Assembly (NCBI GenBank): GCA_030568195.1
Contig: JAJLTO010000016.1
Coordinates: 62,001-126,000 of the forward strand
Reading direction: 5' to 3'
DNA: 64,000 bases
Source of the DNA: Dipodascopsis uninucleata var. uninucleata
Taxonomy: Eukaryota; Ascomycota; Lipomycetes; Lipomycetales; Lipomycetaceae
How positions within the stretch are numbered: the first letter of the stretch is position 1; each line of letters starts with the position of its first letter. Below are positions 32,323-42,028 of the stretch, in pieces. A program made the position numbers and the translations under genes. The notes beneath the pieces were generated by a model, which had not been told where the DNA came from, made no database searches, and was given only the letters and a program-made list of their open reading frames with translations.

Positions 32323-33289
32323 ATAGTCTGTTGAATATTAGTATATACCATTGGTCTCTAAAATAAAGATCAGAGGTTCATTCTACGTAGTTCGATTCTT
32401 TACTAGATTTCCACATAATACTGCAAACTGTTTCTGCAGTCCTGATTTACACGCGTAGAATCGTAAAGTTACTGATTTAAATCTTCTAGAAAACTAGCTT
32501 TAGGATATTGATCTGGATTATACATACGATAACACTAACAATTAGCGTATCATAGGATAAAGTGAAAACAAATGTGGGTATTAGTCTACAGTCTCAGAGT
32601 AGTTACAGCTAATTACTAATTAAAACTCGAATGATCGTGCTTGCTCAGAGAAGAGCCAATGATTATAATCGTTTATTAGATCCCATCATCATGACAGCTC
32701 CCACCCATGTCTTAGGTCTATTATCGAATTGTTTCACATATGTTCACTTCACGAGTAAAGAACACACGAATAGAATTTCAGTCTTCAAATATAAGCATAT
32801 GCAGTAGCTAAAATTTTGTCTAAATCGGTCTCAATAGTACATTTTTATACTAATAACGCGTTTCTAATACTTCGAAGTATATATTATATGCTGAGTAATC
32901 TCCTTTACAATGTATGGAACGACTAATCTTCTACAAAAGCAAGCCAGAGATTTCAAGACAAATTGCTTTGGAGAGATTAATTGAATTTCTTATTACAGAT
33001 ATTAAATTACACTATATAACCTCATACCGTAAAATTACACTCGCCTCTCTGAATAACTTGCTTAATGAACACCATTAGCCTATAAATAGACCAAATGATA
33101 TGTTCTCTGACGTGCTGTCGCGGTCGAAGCCAAATAGTTGTGCGCTTATTATTCTTCAACTCTCATGAGTATGCTATTGGAACTCAAACTTTGTTATAGT
33201 GTTAAAAATTAAGTGATGGAAAAATGTGGTGTTTCTTTCACTTCCCAACTTGACTATCGTTACTAGAAAAAGCTACGAATTAAGCAGTT

Positions 33290-33296
33290 TTACTAA
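33290..33296 (+). promoter_or_regulatory. Yap1/Pap1-type response element TTACTAA
   Basis: A perfect TTACTAA lies 181 bp before the Old Yellow Enzyme ATG. In yeasts OYE genes are typical oxidative-stress targets of Yap1-family bZIP factors, so the site fits its gene. It is only 7 bp long and could be chance. Confidence 0.45.
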
Positions 33297-33300
33297 GCAA

Positions 33301-33326
33301 AAGCATTACAAAGAAGCATTACAAAG
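33301..33326 (+). repeat. 13-bp tandem duplication
   Basis: AAGCATTACAAAG occurs twice without spacing, just downstream of the TTACTAA element in the OYE promoter. Likely replication slippage; a doubled factor site is possible. Confidence 0.8.
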
Positions 33327-33476
33327 CAGCGAACCAAGTAGAACTCTACGCACATTCTATTTAAAGCATGTTCACGTTTCGTATAGTGAGCCAGATTAAT
33401 ATTTAAAGCTGCTTAGCGGTCTTTGTTAGAACAGCCTACAGACGACTCAAACTGAAGACTAATATCAAGCTCCAAT

Positions 33477-34577
33477 ATGACTGACGCTCTATTCACACCA
33501 ATTAAAGTTGGAAACATCGAAGTCTCCAACAGAATTGTCCTTGCTCCTCTCACAAGATTGCGCAATCAGGATGACTATACTCCTACTCGAGATCTCTTGG
33601 TGCCATATTATTCAGAGCGTGCAGAATATCCTGGTAGCTTATTGATAGCCGAGGGTACTATTGTAGATAGTGAACTCACCGGATATGACAATGCTCCAGG
33701 TATTTTTACTGCAAAGCAGATCGACGGATGGAAGCCTGTTACCAAAGCTGTGCACGATAAGAAGAGCTTTTTTTTCTGCCAGCTGTTTGGTCTAGGTCGC
33801 GTCAACTACAGCGTCAATCCCGTAGAGAGAAGGGGTCCTAGTGCAATTGCCTGCTCTGGTCAGCCTGTTCCCCGTGAACTCACGATTGCGGAAATCAAGG
33901 AGATCCAAGACAGCTTCACAGAAGCTGCTGTCAATGCTATCAATGCGGGCTTTGACGGTGTGGAGATTCATGCGGCCAATGGATACTTGCTAGATCAGTT
34001 CTTGCAGGACGTTTCGAATCAGAGAACGGATGAGTATGGTGGCTCCGTTGAGAATCGTGCAAGAATGCTTCTCGAAACTGTCGACAAAGTGTGTGCTGCT
34101 ATTGGTGACAAGAAAGTCGGTGTGAGATTCTCTCCTTTCTCCGAATTTCAGGATATGAAGATGAAGGATCCTTATCCTCAATTCAAATACACTACTTCTA
34201 AACTACAAGAGACGCATCCTGAACTGGCATACTTACATTTCATTGAGCCACGCGTCAGTGGTGCTGCAGAAAAGGAAATTGGTGAAGGCGAGAGTTTAGA
34301 GCCTTTTATTGAGTTATGGAAGGGTCCTATCATATCTGCCGGTGGATTCAATCCCGCAAGAGCGGTTGAGTTTGTCGAGAAGCATCCTAATGGCTTGGTT
34401 GCATTTGGACGCTACTATATATCTAATCCTGATCTTGTAGCAAAAATTAGGCTTGGGCTTGATTTCACCCCGTATGACAGAGGCACCTTCTACTTGAAAA
34501 AGGATGCACATGGCTATCTTGGATATCCGATTGCTAAACAATCAAGGGCTCTGATAGATGAACTAACTAAGTCATAA
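33477..34577 (+). CDS. Old Yellow Enzyme family NADPH dehydrogenase, 366 aa
   Basis: A single exon, ATG at 33477. This is an FMN-binding TIM barrel of the OYE family: NRIVLAPLTRLR (Thr26 near the flavin), LLIAEGT, then VEIHAANGYLLDQFLQD with the substrate-binding His165 and Asn168 and the proton-donor Tyr170, in the same H-x2-N-x-Y spacing as yeast OYE1. SNQRTDEYGGSVENRARMLLE follows, and the C-terminal phosphate-binding part ISAGGFNP...VAFGRYYISNPDL is intact. These enzymes reduce activated C=C bonds of enals and enones with NADPH. The usual QLW motif reads QLFGLGR here. The promoter has a Yap1-type site. There is no clear tie to the quinate genes that follow, beyond proximity. Confidence 0.95.
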   Translation: MTDALFTPIKVGNIEVSNRIVLAPLTRLRNQDDYTPTRDLLVPYYSERAEYPGSLLIAEGTIVDSELTGYDNAPGIFTAKQIDGWKPVTKAVHDKKSFFFCQLFGLGRVNYSVNPVERRGPSAIACSGQPVPRELTIAEIKEIQDSFTEAAVNAINAGFDGVEIHAANGYLLDQFLQDVSNQRTDEYGGSVENRARMLLETVDKVCAAIGDKKVGVRFSPFSEFQDMKMKDPYPQFKYTTSKLQETHPELAYLHFIEPRVSGAAEKEIGEGESLEPFIELWKGPIISAGGFNPARAVEFVEKHPNGLVAFGRYYISNPDLVAKIRLGLDFTPYDRGTFYLKKDAHGYLGYPIAKQSRALIDELTKS

Positions 34578-34792
34578 CTGATACACTATACTGAGGAGAA
34601 ATCATCAATGATGTTATGTAATATTTAGGAAGATCATGTATAGATCCACTAATTTAATACAACGTGATTTTGACACTATTTAATATCTAATATAGAGGGA
34701 ATCTGTGCAGTTTATTCAAGCACTAGCTGTAAAATCGTGGTAACAACAAGCTTAGTAATAGAGATCTATCACGTCCACTAAATAAAAAATTT

Positions 34793-34800
34793 AAAAAAAA
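34793..34800 (-). terminator. RNA polymerase III terminator of tRNA-Tyr
   Basis: Eight A on the plus strand (eight T on the transcribed sense strand), two bases past the 3' end of the tRNA. Confidence 0.8.
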
Positions 34801-34802
34801 TT

Positions 34803-34887
34803 CTCCGGAGCGTGACTCGAACACGCGATTTTCAGGTAAACTTAAATCCATTACAGCCTGACGCCTTACCAGCTTGGCCATCCGGAG
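34803..34887 (-). tRNA. tRNA-Tyr (anticodon GUA) with 13-nt intron
   Basis: The minus strand folds as a tRNA: acceptor stem CTCCGGA/TCCGGAG, D arm GCC...GGC with the AAGCTGGTAA loop, anticodon stem TCAGG/CCTGA, loop C-U-GUA-A, and T arm GCGTG-TTCGAGT-CACGC. A 13-nt intron (34838-34850 on the plus strand) sits one base 3' of the anticodon, the standard place. The 72-nt mature length and the CCAAG-TTGG-like D loop match fungal tRNA-Tyr, which is intron-containing in most ascomycetes. Confidence 0.97.
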
Positions 34888-35302
34888 ATCGACAAATTCG
34901 AGTTTATATTTGCTCGTTAAGAGGTAATGCTTTGCCAATACTAGCGAATATATTATTCACTTTAGTATAATAACGGTACTACACGCATCTTCCATTTATA
35001 TAGTGATATTTGGGTAGCTAAGACTTGAACATAATTATTATTGTAGCATGTTTACTAGCAATAGTTGGTACAGGATAATATAATTGCCGTTTATATAGGA
35101 ACCTGCTATCAAAGTAGAGCCACTCAAAAGTCCCATCGGCATAGTAATATTCCGTGACCTATAATATAAAATAAAATATGAATATACAGCAGCCGAGAAT
35201 TGCGAACACGGCACATATAACTCGGGCAATTGCTTGTTTTAAGTAGTTCGTCGAATCGCTACTAGTAATTATATAAATTTGACATAAGTTGCATACTAAA
35301 TA

Positions 35303-36292
35303 ATGCTATCAATTTCTGCTGATAACCAAGATGGGGCCCTACGACAATCATTTGAGTATGGCGGCTCCTATCTGCAGCCAGGAGATTTACAAAGATCAAT
35401 GAAAACATATCTTTTTGGGTATCCGATTAAGCATTCCCTAGCTCCTATTCTTCATAGAGAGTATTACAGACAGAGGAGCGTTAACTGGACATATACATTG
35501 GAGGAAAGTCTCGATACTAAAGAATTTTGGGCTAAATTGAACGAACAGGACTGTGTTGGAAGCGCTATTACGATGCCACATAAGACTGTGTATCTTCCAA
35601 TGCTGGATGATATCAGAGACGAAGTTAGGGTCTGCGGAGCATTGAACACTGTTTTTAAACGTCGTGATGGCTCAGGCAGAGTCAGACTTATCGGAGCAAA
35701 TACTGACGTGTTTGGTGTAAGTGGCGCTCTGTCACAAGCCATACCCGATGTACTGTCTTACATTAAGGGCCAAGCAGTTCTGATAGTTGGTGCAGGAGCT
35801 ACTAGTAGAAGTGCGATATATGCTACTTGGAAACTTCTTGATGCAGGAAAGATATTCATAGCCAATAGACTTGAATCTGAATCAACCGCCGTAGTTAAAC
35901 ACTTCAAAGATCTTGGATGCGAGATTTGCGCTGTGGAGTCAATTACAGACGCACAACAGCTTGAGACGCCCGTGGTCATTGTGAACGTTGTTCCTGACTT
36001 TGAGCCCACAGAAGAGGGTGAAATTAGGACAACTAAGATTGTCAGAGAGTTTTTGTCAAGACCGAAAAAGGGCTATTCTTTAGAAATGTGTTATCATCCT
36101 CAGCCGTTTACTAGATTTTTCAAGCTTGCAGAATCTGAAGGCTGGAAAGTTATAGGAGGAATAGATGCAATGATAAATCAAGGAATAGACCAACAAGTGC
36201 TCTGGACAGAGAGCGAAAGAAGTTTATTTGACATAGAAGCAGCTACAGCTATTGTTGAAACTGCTTCCAAAGAAGTCCTATGTAGCCATTAA
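35303..36292 (+). CDS. Quinate/shikimate dehydrogenase (QutB/Qa-3-like), 329 aa
   Basis: A single exon from ATG 35303. N-terminal substrate domain: LFGYPIKHSLAPILH (Ser45 region), GSAITMPHKTVYLP with the catalytic Lys94, GALNTV (Asn115) and GANTDVFG with Asp135, the Lys-Asp pair of the shikimate dehydrogenase family. Rossmann domain: VLIVGAGATSRSAIYA (dinucleotide loop) and IFIANR. The end GGIDAMINQGIDQQVLW holds the conserved Gln. Fungal homologues of this single-domain type oxidise quinate to 3-dehydroquinate (or shikimate) with NAD. Biosynthetic shikimate dehydrogenase in fungi lies inside AROM, so a free-standing copy next to a QutR-like repressor and a dehydroshikimate dehydratase is best read as catabolic. 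It ends tail-to-tail with the repressor gene, 282 bp apart. Confidence 0.88.
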   Translation: MLSISADNQDGALRQSFEYGGSYLQPGDLQRSMKTYLFGYPIKHSLAPILHREYYRQRSVNWTYTLEESLDTKEFWAKLNEQDCVGSAITMPHKTVYLPMLDDIRDEVRVCGALNTVFKRRDGSGRVRLIGANTDVFGVSGALSQAIPDVLSYIKGQAVLIVGAGATSRSAIYATWKLLDAGKIFIANRLESESTAVVKHFKDLGCEICAVESITDAQQLETPVVIVNVVPDFEPTEEGEIRTTKIVREFLSRPKKGYSLEMCYHPQPFTRFFKLAESEGWKVIGGIDAMINQGIDQQVLWTESERSLFDIEAATAIVETASKEVLCSH

Positions 36293-36574
36293 TGCCTTAA
36301 ATAAATATCATTATAGAACTTTTTATAGAGGATAATATGTAAATTACATGGATGCATCATAATGCGATATAGTTTCTCTAAAGACACGTCGAGGAGCTGG
36401 CTTATTAGTCCAGATTTCAAATTGGCTGCTAGTGACCTCAGAAAACACCGTTATCCCATTAACTGCGATCCACCCTCTGTGTTCCAATTTACGAATTTTT
36501 TGCTGCAAGAGACTGTTGGGATTGTCGTAATATAGCTAAATTATACTTCTTAGCATCTTACGGGTATTAGTCTA

Positions 36575-38893
36575 TTACATATCAATACTTACCTCCATTA
36601 CAACACCGCCCGATGGTCTAGTGAGCCAAATATCAGGGAGATCTGAATTCACAGATATCGCAAATATAATTATTGTAGGCATTTCCAGGCTATGCTGTGA
36701 TATCATATCTGTAGATTCTAAGTCTTCCACGACACGAATGCAAACATCTCGTTTCAATAATGTTGACGCGTGGGGTTGATCATGTTCTGTATTGAAAATA
36801 TTGACCCTTCCTTGTGACTGAGGTAGACACAAAGGTGATTTACCATTAAACCAATCCGCAACTTCAATAGCTTTTGAGATAGTACGGTTTTGAATGAGAA
36901 TAGACGACACACCTAAGTGAATGAGCGCATATATGGAAGCTCTTGCAGATGCACCGGCGCCAATAACAAGAGCAGTTGTTTCGCCTGTTACAAAATTCAT
37001 AGGTGACAAGTGTGATTCAACAGTTTTATATATGCCAATCCAGTCTGTATTTTCACCGCGCACAATAGAAACGATGTCATTGTCCGATTTGCGCACTGGT
37101 ACAATTGTATTTACGGAGCCTATAACTTCCGCCTCATAGGATAAATCATCGACAATAGATAGAGCTCGGCGCTTATGAGGCAGTGACACAGCCATTCCAC
37201 CAAAATCCGGTTTCCTAATAACATCTAGCATGTCATCAGTGTTATCTGTCTGATAGATATATTGAATATGTGGTATGCCTAAGGCTTTGAAAGCAGCATT
37301 TTGGATTAATGGAGAAAGTGTCTTTGTCACAAACATTCCGTTAAATACATAGAATGTCCTTCGGGTTAGAGCATATGAAGAGTAGAGCGCCTTCTGCATA
37401 TCTATGGTTGTTATGACTGGATGAATTAATTTCCTGCTGTCATGCAGATATTCGGCATTACTGCTTCTCTTAAAAATAGGAATGGCTGGTGTAAGCGTAG
37501 GATTAAGTATCTGTGACAATTTTCCTAAATAACCTGAATTAAATACACATAGTCGAATACCATTCTCCAAAGCTATCTTCCAATTTCTATCATAGAAACT
37601 AACAGCACTGTAGTTGTCTACTGAATGAGTAGCATTTTTTGATATTCTGACGATACAGCAGTCCAAAATTTTAGCATTATCTATCACTCGATTTGGAGCA
37701 TTAGTAGTCCACCAAGAGATATCAGCGGTATCGTGATCAACGTGATTCCAAGATCCAACTAGTTTGTAATATAATGGAACCTTGCGTTGATCGGACCTGT
37801 CAGACAGCACTTGCCATAAAATATTGTTTAATCCTTGAAGAAGTTCATGAGAGTAACTGTCTACTGCACTTGAAGTAGTATTGTTAAATATTTGCCGTGC
37901 AAATATCAATTTTAAATCTATGTTGAGATAATCTGGTGCAAGACGCCTTCCATAGCCTAAAAGATCCAAATATATCCTCAAACTCTGAGCAGTAGAAAAC
38001 TTGTCGTCCACATATACTGAATACATAACTGGAAGTGAAGTGTGCCGTCTTATAATACCGACGTATCTTGCAATATCCTCGAATTCAACAGTATCTTTGA
38101 ACGCAATTCTCGAATCTACTATAATCTCTATGCAGTCAGCACCAATAACAGCATCATCGATATGTTTTCCGTCAATCAATATGCCAAAGTCATTAATTTT
38201 GTCTTCTGGATACTGCAAAGATACAGAATACGTGTATTGGCGCAGCTCTGGAGGACCCATATCACTAAACATATCATTTTTAGGCAAGTGTAGTACAAGA
38301 CTCAGAAAGTAGAGAAAACTACGCCCTGAGCTTTTGAGAACAAGGAAGCGCTTATAGGCGATTGAGTTTCTATGTTCGCTGGAACTTGAACTGCTAGCCA
38401 TCTCGTCCGTCGTAACATCTGACGAGACATTGTAAAACTCGAAGTTTGAAAAACGTCTAAACAGACTGAATCTATTAAGACAGAGCAACCTAGCAAATTC
38501 ACTTTTCTCGTTCGGTAAGTACTTAGAGATCCAACTTTGATCGCATATAATGTGAATAACGGGATGAGAGCGCATAAACTCTTTCAGAAGCTCCGTATTT
38601 GGTTTATGTTCTATTATTGCAGCACCACAAGCAATGACACTCTTAGTATCGCAATCAAGTAGTAACTTCTTTAAGAGTGCATGTTCTCTATTTCTATATT
38701 CTTGTAATCCATTTTCTGAAATGAATCTATGTATTGAAGTTCCAAATTCGGTCTCCAGTTGAATATCCGTATCAATGAACGTATACCCGAGTGACTGAGC
38801 AGCTATAAAGGCCAAGGATGACTTTCCTACGCCTCGCATACCAATCATTAGCAAAGAAGCATTATCTGACCAGTAGTTTCCTGTTGCATCCAT
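36575..38893 (-). CDS. Quinate pathway repressor-like protein (QutR/Qa-1S), AROM-derived, 772 aa
   Basis: The frame opens at a TTG (38941), but the first ATG is 38893. Three domains match the last three of AROM in order. Shikimate-kinase-like, residues about 14-180: Walker A GMRGVGKSS at 18-26 and DTD at 41-43, but the usual GGG shikimate loop reads CGAAI. 3-Dehydroquinase-like, about 200-480: DHDTADISW matches the HD motif, whereas the position of the Schiff-base lysine appears as Arg (CCIVRISKNA); GYLGKLSQILNPTLTPAIP is the domain end. Shikimate-dehydrogenase-like, about 490-772: SLPHKRRAL, GSVNTIVP, GENTDWIG, LVIGAGASARASIYAL. In Aspergillus and Neurospora such a protein binds the activator and blocks it without inducer. 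It is shorter than those at over 900 residues. Divergent from the activator gene at 39386. Confidence 0.88.
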   Translation of the reverse strand: MDATGNYWSDNASLLMIGMRGVGKSSLAFIAAQSLGYTFIDTDIQLETEFGTSIHRFISENGLQEYRNREHALLKKLLLDCDTKSVIACGAAIIEHKPNTELLKEFMRSHPVIHIICDQSWISKYLPNEKSEFARLLCLNRFSLFRRFSNFEFYNVSSDVTTDEMASSSSSSEHRNSIAYKRFLVLKSSGRSFLYFLSLVLHLPKNDMFSDMGPPELRQYTYSVSLQYPEDKINDFGILIDGKHIDDAVIGADCIEIIVDSRIAFKDTVEFEDIARYVGIIRRHTSLPVMYSVYVDDKFSTAQSLRIYLDLLGYGRRLAPDYLNIDLKLIFARQIFNNTTSSAVDSYSHELLQGLNNILWQVLSDRSDQRKVPLYYKLVGSWNHVDHDTADISWWTTNAPNRVIDNAKILDCCIVRISKNATHSVDNYSAVSFYDRNWKIALENGIRLCVFNSGYLGKLSQILNPTLTPAIPIFKRSSNAEYLHDSRKLIHPVITTIDMQKALYSSYALTRRTFYVFNGMFVTKTLSPLIQNAAFKALGIPHIQYIYQTDNTDDMLDVIRKPDFGGMAVSLPHKRRALSIVDDLSYEAEVIGSVNTIVPVRKSDNDIVSIVRGENTDWIGIYKTVESHLSPMNFVTGETTALVIGAGASARASIYALIHLGVSSILIQNRTISKAIEVADWFNGKSPLCLPQSQGRVNIFNTEHDQPHASTLLKRDVCIRVVEDLESTDMISQHSLEMPTIIIFAISVNSDLPDIWLTRPSGGVVMEVSIDM

Positions 38894-39385
38894 TCCGCAG
38901 TCTTGTTTGCGCTTGTAAGGAAAACTTTTGAATAGTACCAAGCTTATATTTCATGCGCAGACTGTTACCGCATGAGTGACTTCACGTCTACATAGAGACT
39001 TCTCTCTAAATTAAGTAATCATGCTCTAGCATTTATATGCCCCTTACAAGGAAATGGACAACCATATTGCTCTCGCTCTTGCATCTGCTACTCAAATCTT
39101 TCTAGTTTCTTTTTAAACTACGGAGCTTGAATAAGTTCTCTGCATTTGAGGCTGTTCGGTTAATGACTCTGCCGAGATATGAGATTATAGTTTCACGTGA
39201 ATGGTGAAACATCAGTACAGTTTGAGGTAAATGGTATATACCAGACGAATACAAATCGCTGACCTCAAATCGACAGCCGTGGCATAATGCGCTTTTTTTT
39301 GTGAATTGAGAGTAAGACTTAAGTGTTGAAGTGGCTATAGAAACATAAACATTAGTTTGAGTGCTGAAACTTCTAGATATGCTAT
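38894..39385. promoter_or_regulatory. Shared divergent promoter of repressor and activator genes
   Basis: 492 bp between two start codons pointing apart. It contains GTTTCAC-N7-GTGAAAC at 39190-39210, overlapping an E-box CACGTG, and TTTGAGGT/ACCTCAAA arms at 39221-39228 and 39262-39269. These inverted repeats are candidate operators. The known QutA consensus GGRTAARYRYTTATCC was not found. Confidence 0.55.
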
Positions 39386-41890
39386 ATGCAAGTGGATAAA
39401 GCCAGCATGGCCGATGATACACCAAAGAGACGCCGGACTAGACTGGCGTGCGTAAACTGCAGATCTAGAAAGATCAAATGCAATGGTGACTTCCCATCAT
39501 GTATATATTGCCAATCTATGAATCATGAGTGTGTATATGATATTTCTTCATCTAAGAAGCGCGGATTGCCAACGGGTCATGCGCATGAAATGGAGATTCG
39601 AACTATGCTTTTTGAGCATATACTTGGATATCTTTTCGAAGAATATAGCGAGTTCGAGTCCATGATGCTGCGACAATTGACTTCGTCTGATGACACTAGT
39701 TTCATAGATTCTTTTAGTTTTAGCCAGTTCCTTGGTGGATCTTTCATAAAGAGATGGCATGCTAGCGCCGTCTCCCTTGAGTTTGATCGCCTCGTTGAAA
39801 AAATGCAGCAATTGTTCAATTCCAATCAATTCAAAAAGAGAGGTAACTCTATAGTTCAGTTTAGATCAGATGCTCTCCGCGAGGGTAGAGCAGCTCCTAC
39901 TCTGAACGTGTCACAGCGAATTCAAGAAGTTAATAACAGCTCTAGCAGCACAGGCGGCAAGCTATGTATGAGCCCGATATCTCGAATTGACGACCGAGAG
40001 GCCTCTGCTACTTCAGAAGGCACAGATTGTAGCTCTTTTTTGTCTCCTTCAGAAGGCGCTGTTATGGATCTAAAGGCTGGTGACGGAATTAACAAGCAAT
40101 GCTCATCGCCTGTATCTCCCATCAGAAAGGTAACTTTCGACTTGAATGGTCTCTATACTAATCCTAAATCTTGTCAGATGGCACATATCAGTATATCAAG
40201 TGGTCTAAATGCAAGGCTAATCGAACATACTTTGACAGTTCCTCACAACAGTGATATGTTTCCTTTGGATGAAGAATTTGCTAGTACTAATCATAATATA
40301 CATCTCGTGGCATTTCCAGAAAATGTTTTGGATCTCATTGAGGTATACTTTACATATACACACTCATGGCTACCCATGGTAGAAAGATATGAAATCTTGA
40401 GGCTAGTACATTCTTCATTTACCAATGCGCCCACAGACTATAAATCTTTAGTATTTGCTATACTTGCACTGTCAGCTGTTACTCATGATCCTACAAAGTC
40501 TACTTTATATGCAAATTTTTCAGAGCATCTTCTGGTGGGCGAGACCGTGACGGTCCACACTGTCCAGGCCAGTCTTATTCTTGCCTTGTATCATATGGGT
40601 ATAGGCAACTGGAAGCGTTCCTGGAAGGTAGTGTGTCAAGGCTCACGAGACGCGATCGACGTATGTTTATATATAAATGCTAAGACAGGTAGCAAGTACA
40701 CAGAATGGGGTCCAGTGAAATGGAAGGAACGCCAAAATACATGGTCTGCGTGTTGTCTAATCGATACGTTAATATCCGCAAGGCTTGGAAAGCAACCGAC
40801 AATAAGATTTTCTGACTGGCAATTATCCCATAACGCGCAAAGTGATGGATGGGAAGAGTGGGATAGCTTTAATCTTCCAGGAAATGATGATCGCCCTGCA
40901 ATGCGAGTGAGTCCTGCGCGGTGTCAATCTACGTTCGACGCTTTGTTGCGTATTTCAATAATCCTTAATAATCTGATCACTACTACCGCTCCATTCAAGG
41001 CAGTTCAAATTGCTGCAACACCTGAAACAGAAATTCATTATTATCAAAGTTTTATGCACGATCTCGAATTATGGAAGACTAATCTACCTGATCATTGTAA
41101 GATTGTATTAAACTCAGCAGCACCAGCACCAGCACCAGCACCATATGTTCTTAATTTACAACTAATGTATCATCTGTCTCATATGCTTATTCAATTGTCT
41201 GTGCAATCTTCAGCTTTGTATACTATACGTGCTGAGAGATTCATGGAATCGGCAAGAAATTCGGCAAGAATATTAGAGTTATATTTTCCTTACATATCTA
41301 GCCTCCCTATGCTAGAGTATTATGCATTTATCGGTGTTAGATATTCAGACTTGTTTCTACCAATGGATATCTCCTCAATAAATACTGATGAAGCTCGACG
41401 GAGAGACGGAATCGTTGCTATTTTAGGGAAGCTTGGACTCGTTTGGCCAGGTGCTAAAATATGTCGACAAGTGCTTGATATCCGAGAAGCTAGAATCATG
41501 CACGAAGATGATCTAGTTATTAAGGGGCATAGTATAGCGGCTTCTGCTGCTGCGAGAGAATCAGAACTGACTGACAGTACTGTCTCTATTACTGTCTCTG
41601 ATAAAATTGGTCAGGATGGAGAGACGTCAGAAAAGTTCAGTGAGCCATCTGTAGTATGTTCGGAAGATTGTGCGATAGGTTTGGCACGATATGAAGAGAG
41701 TACATACATGACTGCAGGAGTAGACAATGGCGATTTCAGCAACTTTTCTGTTTTGGATATCAGATCTTCTAGTGATAAAACGAGGTTAGAGCAATTTATG
41801 CAAAACCTTGGTTATGTCGAAAGTCTTACAAATAACGGATTTGACTGCTTACAGAAGTTTTCTGGTCAAAAAATGCCGAATAATATATGA
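39386..41890 (+). CDS. Zn2Cys6 transcription factor, probable quinate-pathway activator (QutA/Qa-1F class), 834 aa
   Basis: A single exon; ATG 39386 is used, and a second ATG seven codons on (39407) is possible. DNA-binding domain Cys22, 25, 32, 39, 42, 49 (CVNCRSRKIKCNGDFPSC...), preceded by KRRRTR. It is followed by SSKKRGLPTGHAHEMEIR, a linker common in one branch of fungal regulators. The fungal-specific TF domain starts near residue 315 (VYFTYTHSWLPMVERYEILRLVHS) and includes NWKRSWKVVCQGSRDAIDVCLY and the KERQNTWSACCLIDTL segment. An Ala-Pro repeat lies near residues 578-586. Placed head-to-head with the QutR-like repressor and tail-to-tail with dehydroshikimate dehydratase, it is most simply the pathway activator. 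The assignment rests on position, since I see no AROM-like part. Confidence 0.8.
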   Translation: MQVDKASMADDTPKRRRTRLACVNCRSRKIKCNGDFPSCIYCQSMNHECVYDISSSKKRGLPTGHAHEMEIRTMLFEHILGYLFEEYSEFESMMLRQLTSSDDTSFIDSFSFSQFLGGSFIKRWHASAVSLEFDRLVEKMQQLFNSNQFKKRGNSIVQFRSDALREGRAAPTLNVSQRIQEVNNSSSSTGGKLCMSPISRIDDREASATSEGTDCSSFLSPSEGAVMDLKAGDGINKQCSSPVSPIRKVTFDLNGLYTNPKSCQMAHISISSGLNARLIEHTLTVPHNSDMFPLDEEFASTNHNIHLVAFPENVLDLIEVYFTYTHSWLPMVERYEILRLVHSSFTNAPTDYKSLVFAILALSAVTHDPTKSTLYANFSEHLLVGETVTVHTVQASLILALYHMGIGNWKRSWKVVCQGSRDAIDVCLYINAKTGSKYTEWGPVKWKERQNTWSACCLIDTLISARLGKQPTIRFSDWQLSHNAQSDGWEEWDSFNLPGNDDRPAMRVSPARCQSTFDALLRISIILNNLITTTAPFKAVQIAATPETEIHYYQSFMHDLELWKTNLPDHCKIVLNSAAPAPAPAPYVLNLQLMYHLSHMLIQLSVQSSALYTIRAERFMESARNSARILELYFPYISSLPMLEYYAFIGVRYSDLFLPMDISSINTDEARRRDGIVAILGKLGLVWPGAKICRQVLDIREARIMHEDDLVIKGHSIAASAAARESELTDSTVSITVSDKIGQDGETSEKFSEPSVVCSEDCAIGLARYEESTYMTAGVDNGDFSNFSVLDIRSSSDKTRLEQFMQNLGYVESLTNNGFDCLQKFSGQKMPNNI
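41119..41142 (+). repeat. Coding microsatellite (AGCACC)4
   Basis: Four exact 6-bp units encode an Ala-Pro run in the activator. Unit number may vary between strains without breaking the frame. Confidence 0.9.
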
Positions 41891-42028
41891 GTTATATTGT
41901 TCCAACTTTGCTTCCTGAAGGTAACTTTGTTTAGCTTGGCTTTTGTTGTATTTAGGCATTCGATTGATAAAGGATGTACTTGCGTTATATAACATATATA
42001 TTGTATTCTGTAAATAGTAAGAGTCTAC

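Larger units (their letters stand above)
32323..33476. other. Promoter region of the Old Yellow Enzyme gene
   Basis: 1154 bp, AT-rich, no gene seen. It contains a Yap1-type element at 33290-33296 and a 13-bp tandem duplication at 33301-33326, both within 190 bp of the start codon. Confidence 0.55.
34578..35302. other. Spacer holding a tRNA gene
   Basis: Contains the tRNA-Tyr gene on the minus strand with its T-run terminator, and about 415 bp that must include the quinate dehydrogenase promoter. No match to the 16-bp QutA site GGRTAARYRYTTATCC was found here. Confidence 0.6.

Noticed and set aside
35073-35088. GGATAATATAATTGCC as a QutA site before the quinate dehydrogenase
   Set aside because: Only the first half agrees with GGRTAARYRYTTATCC.
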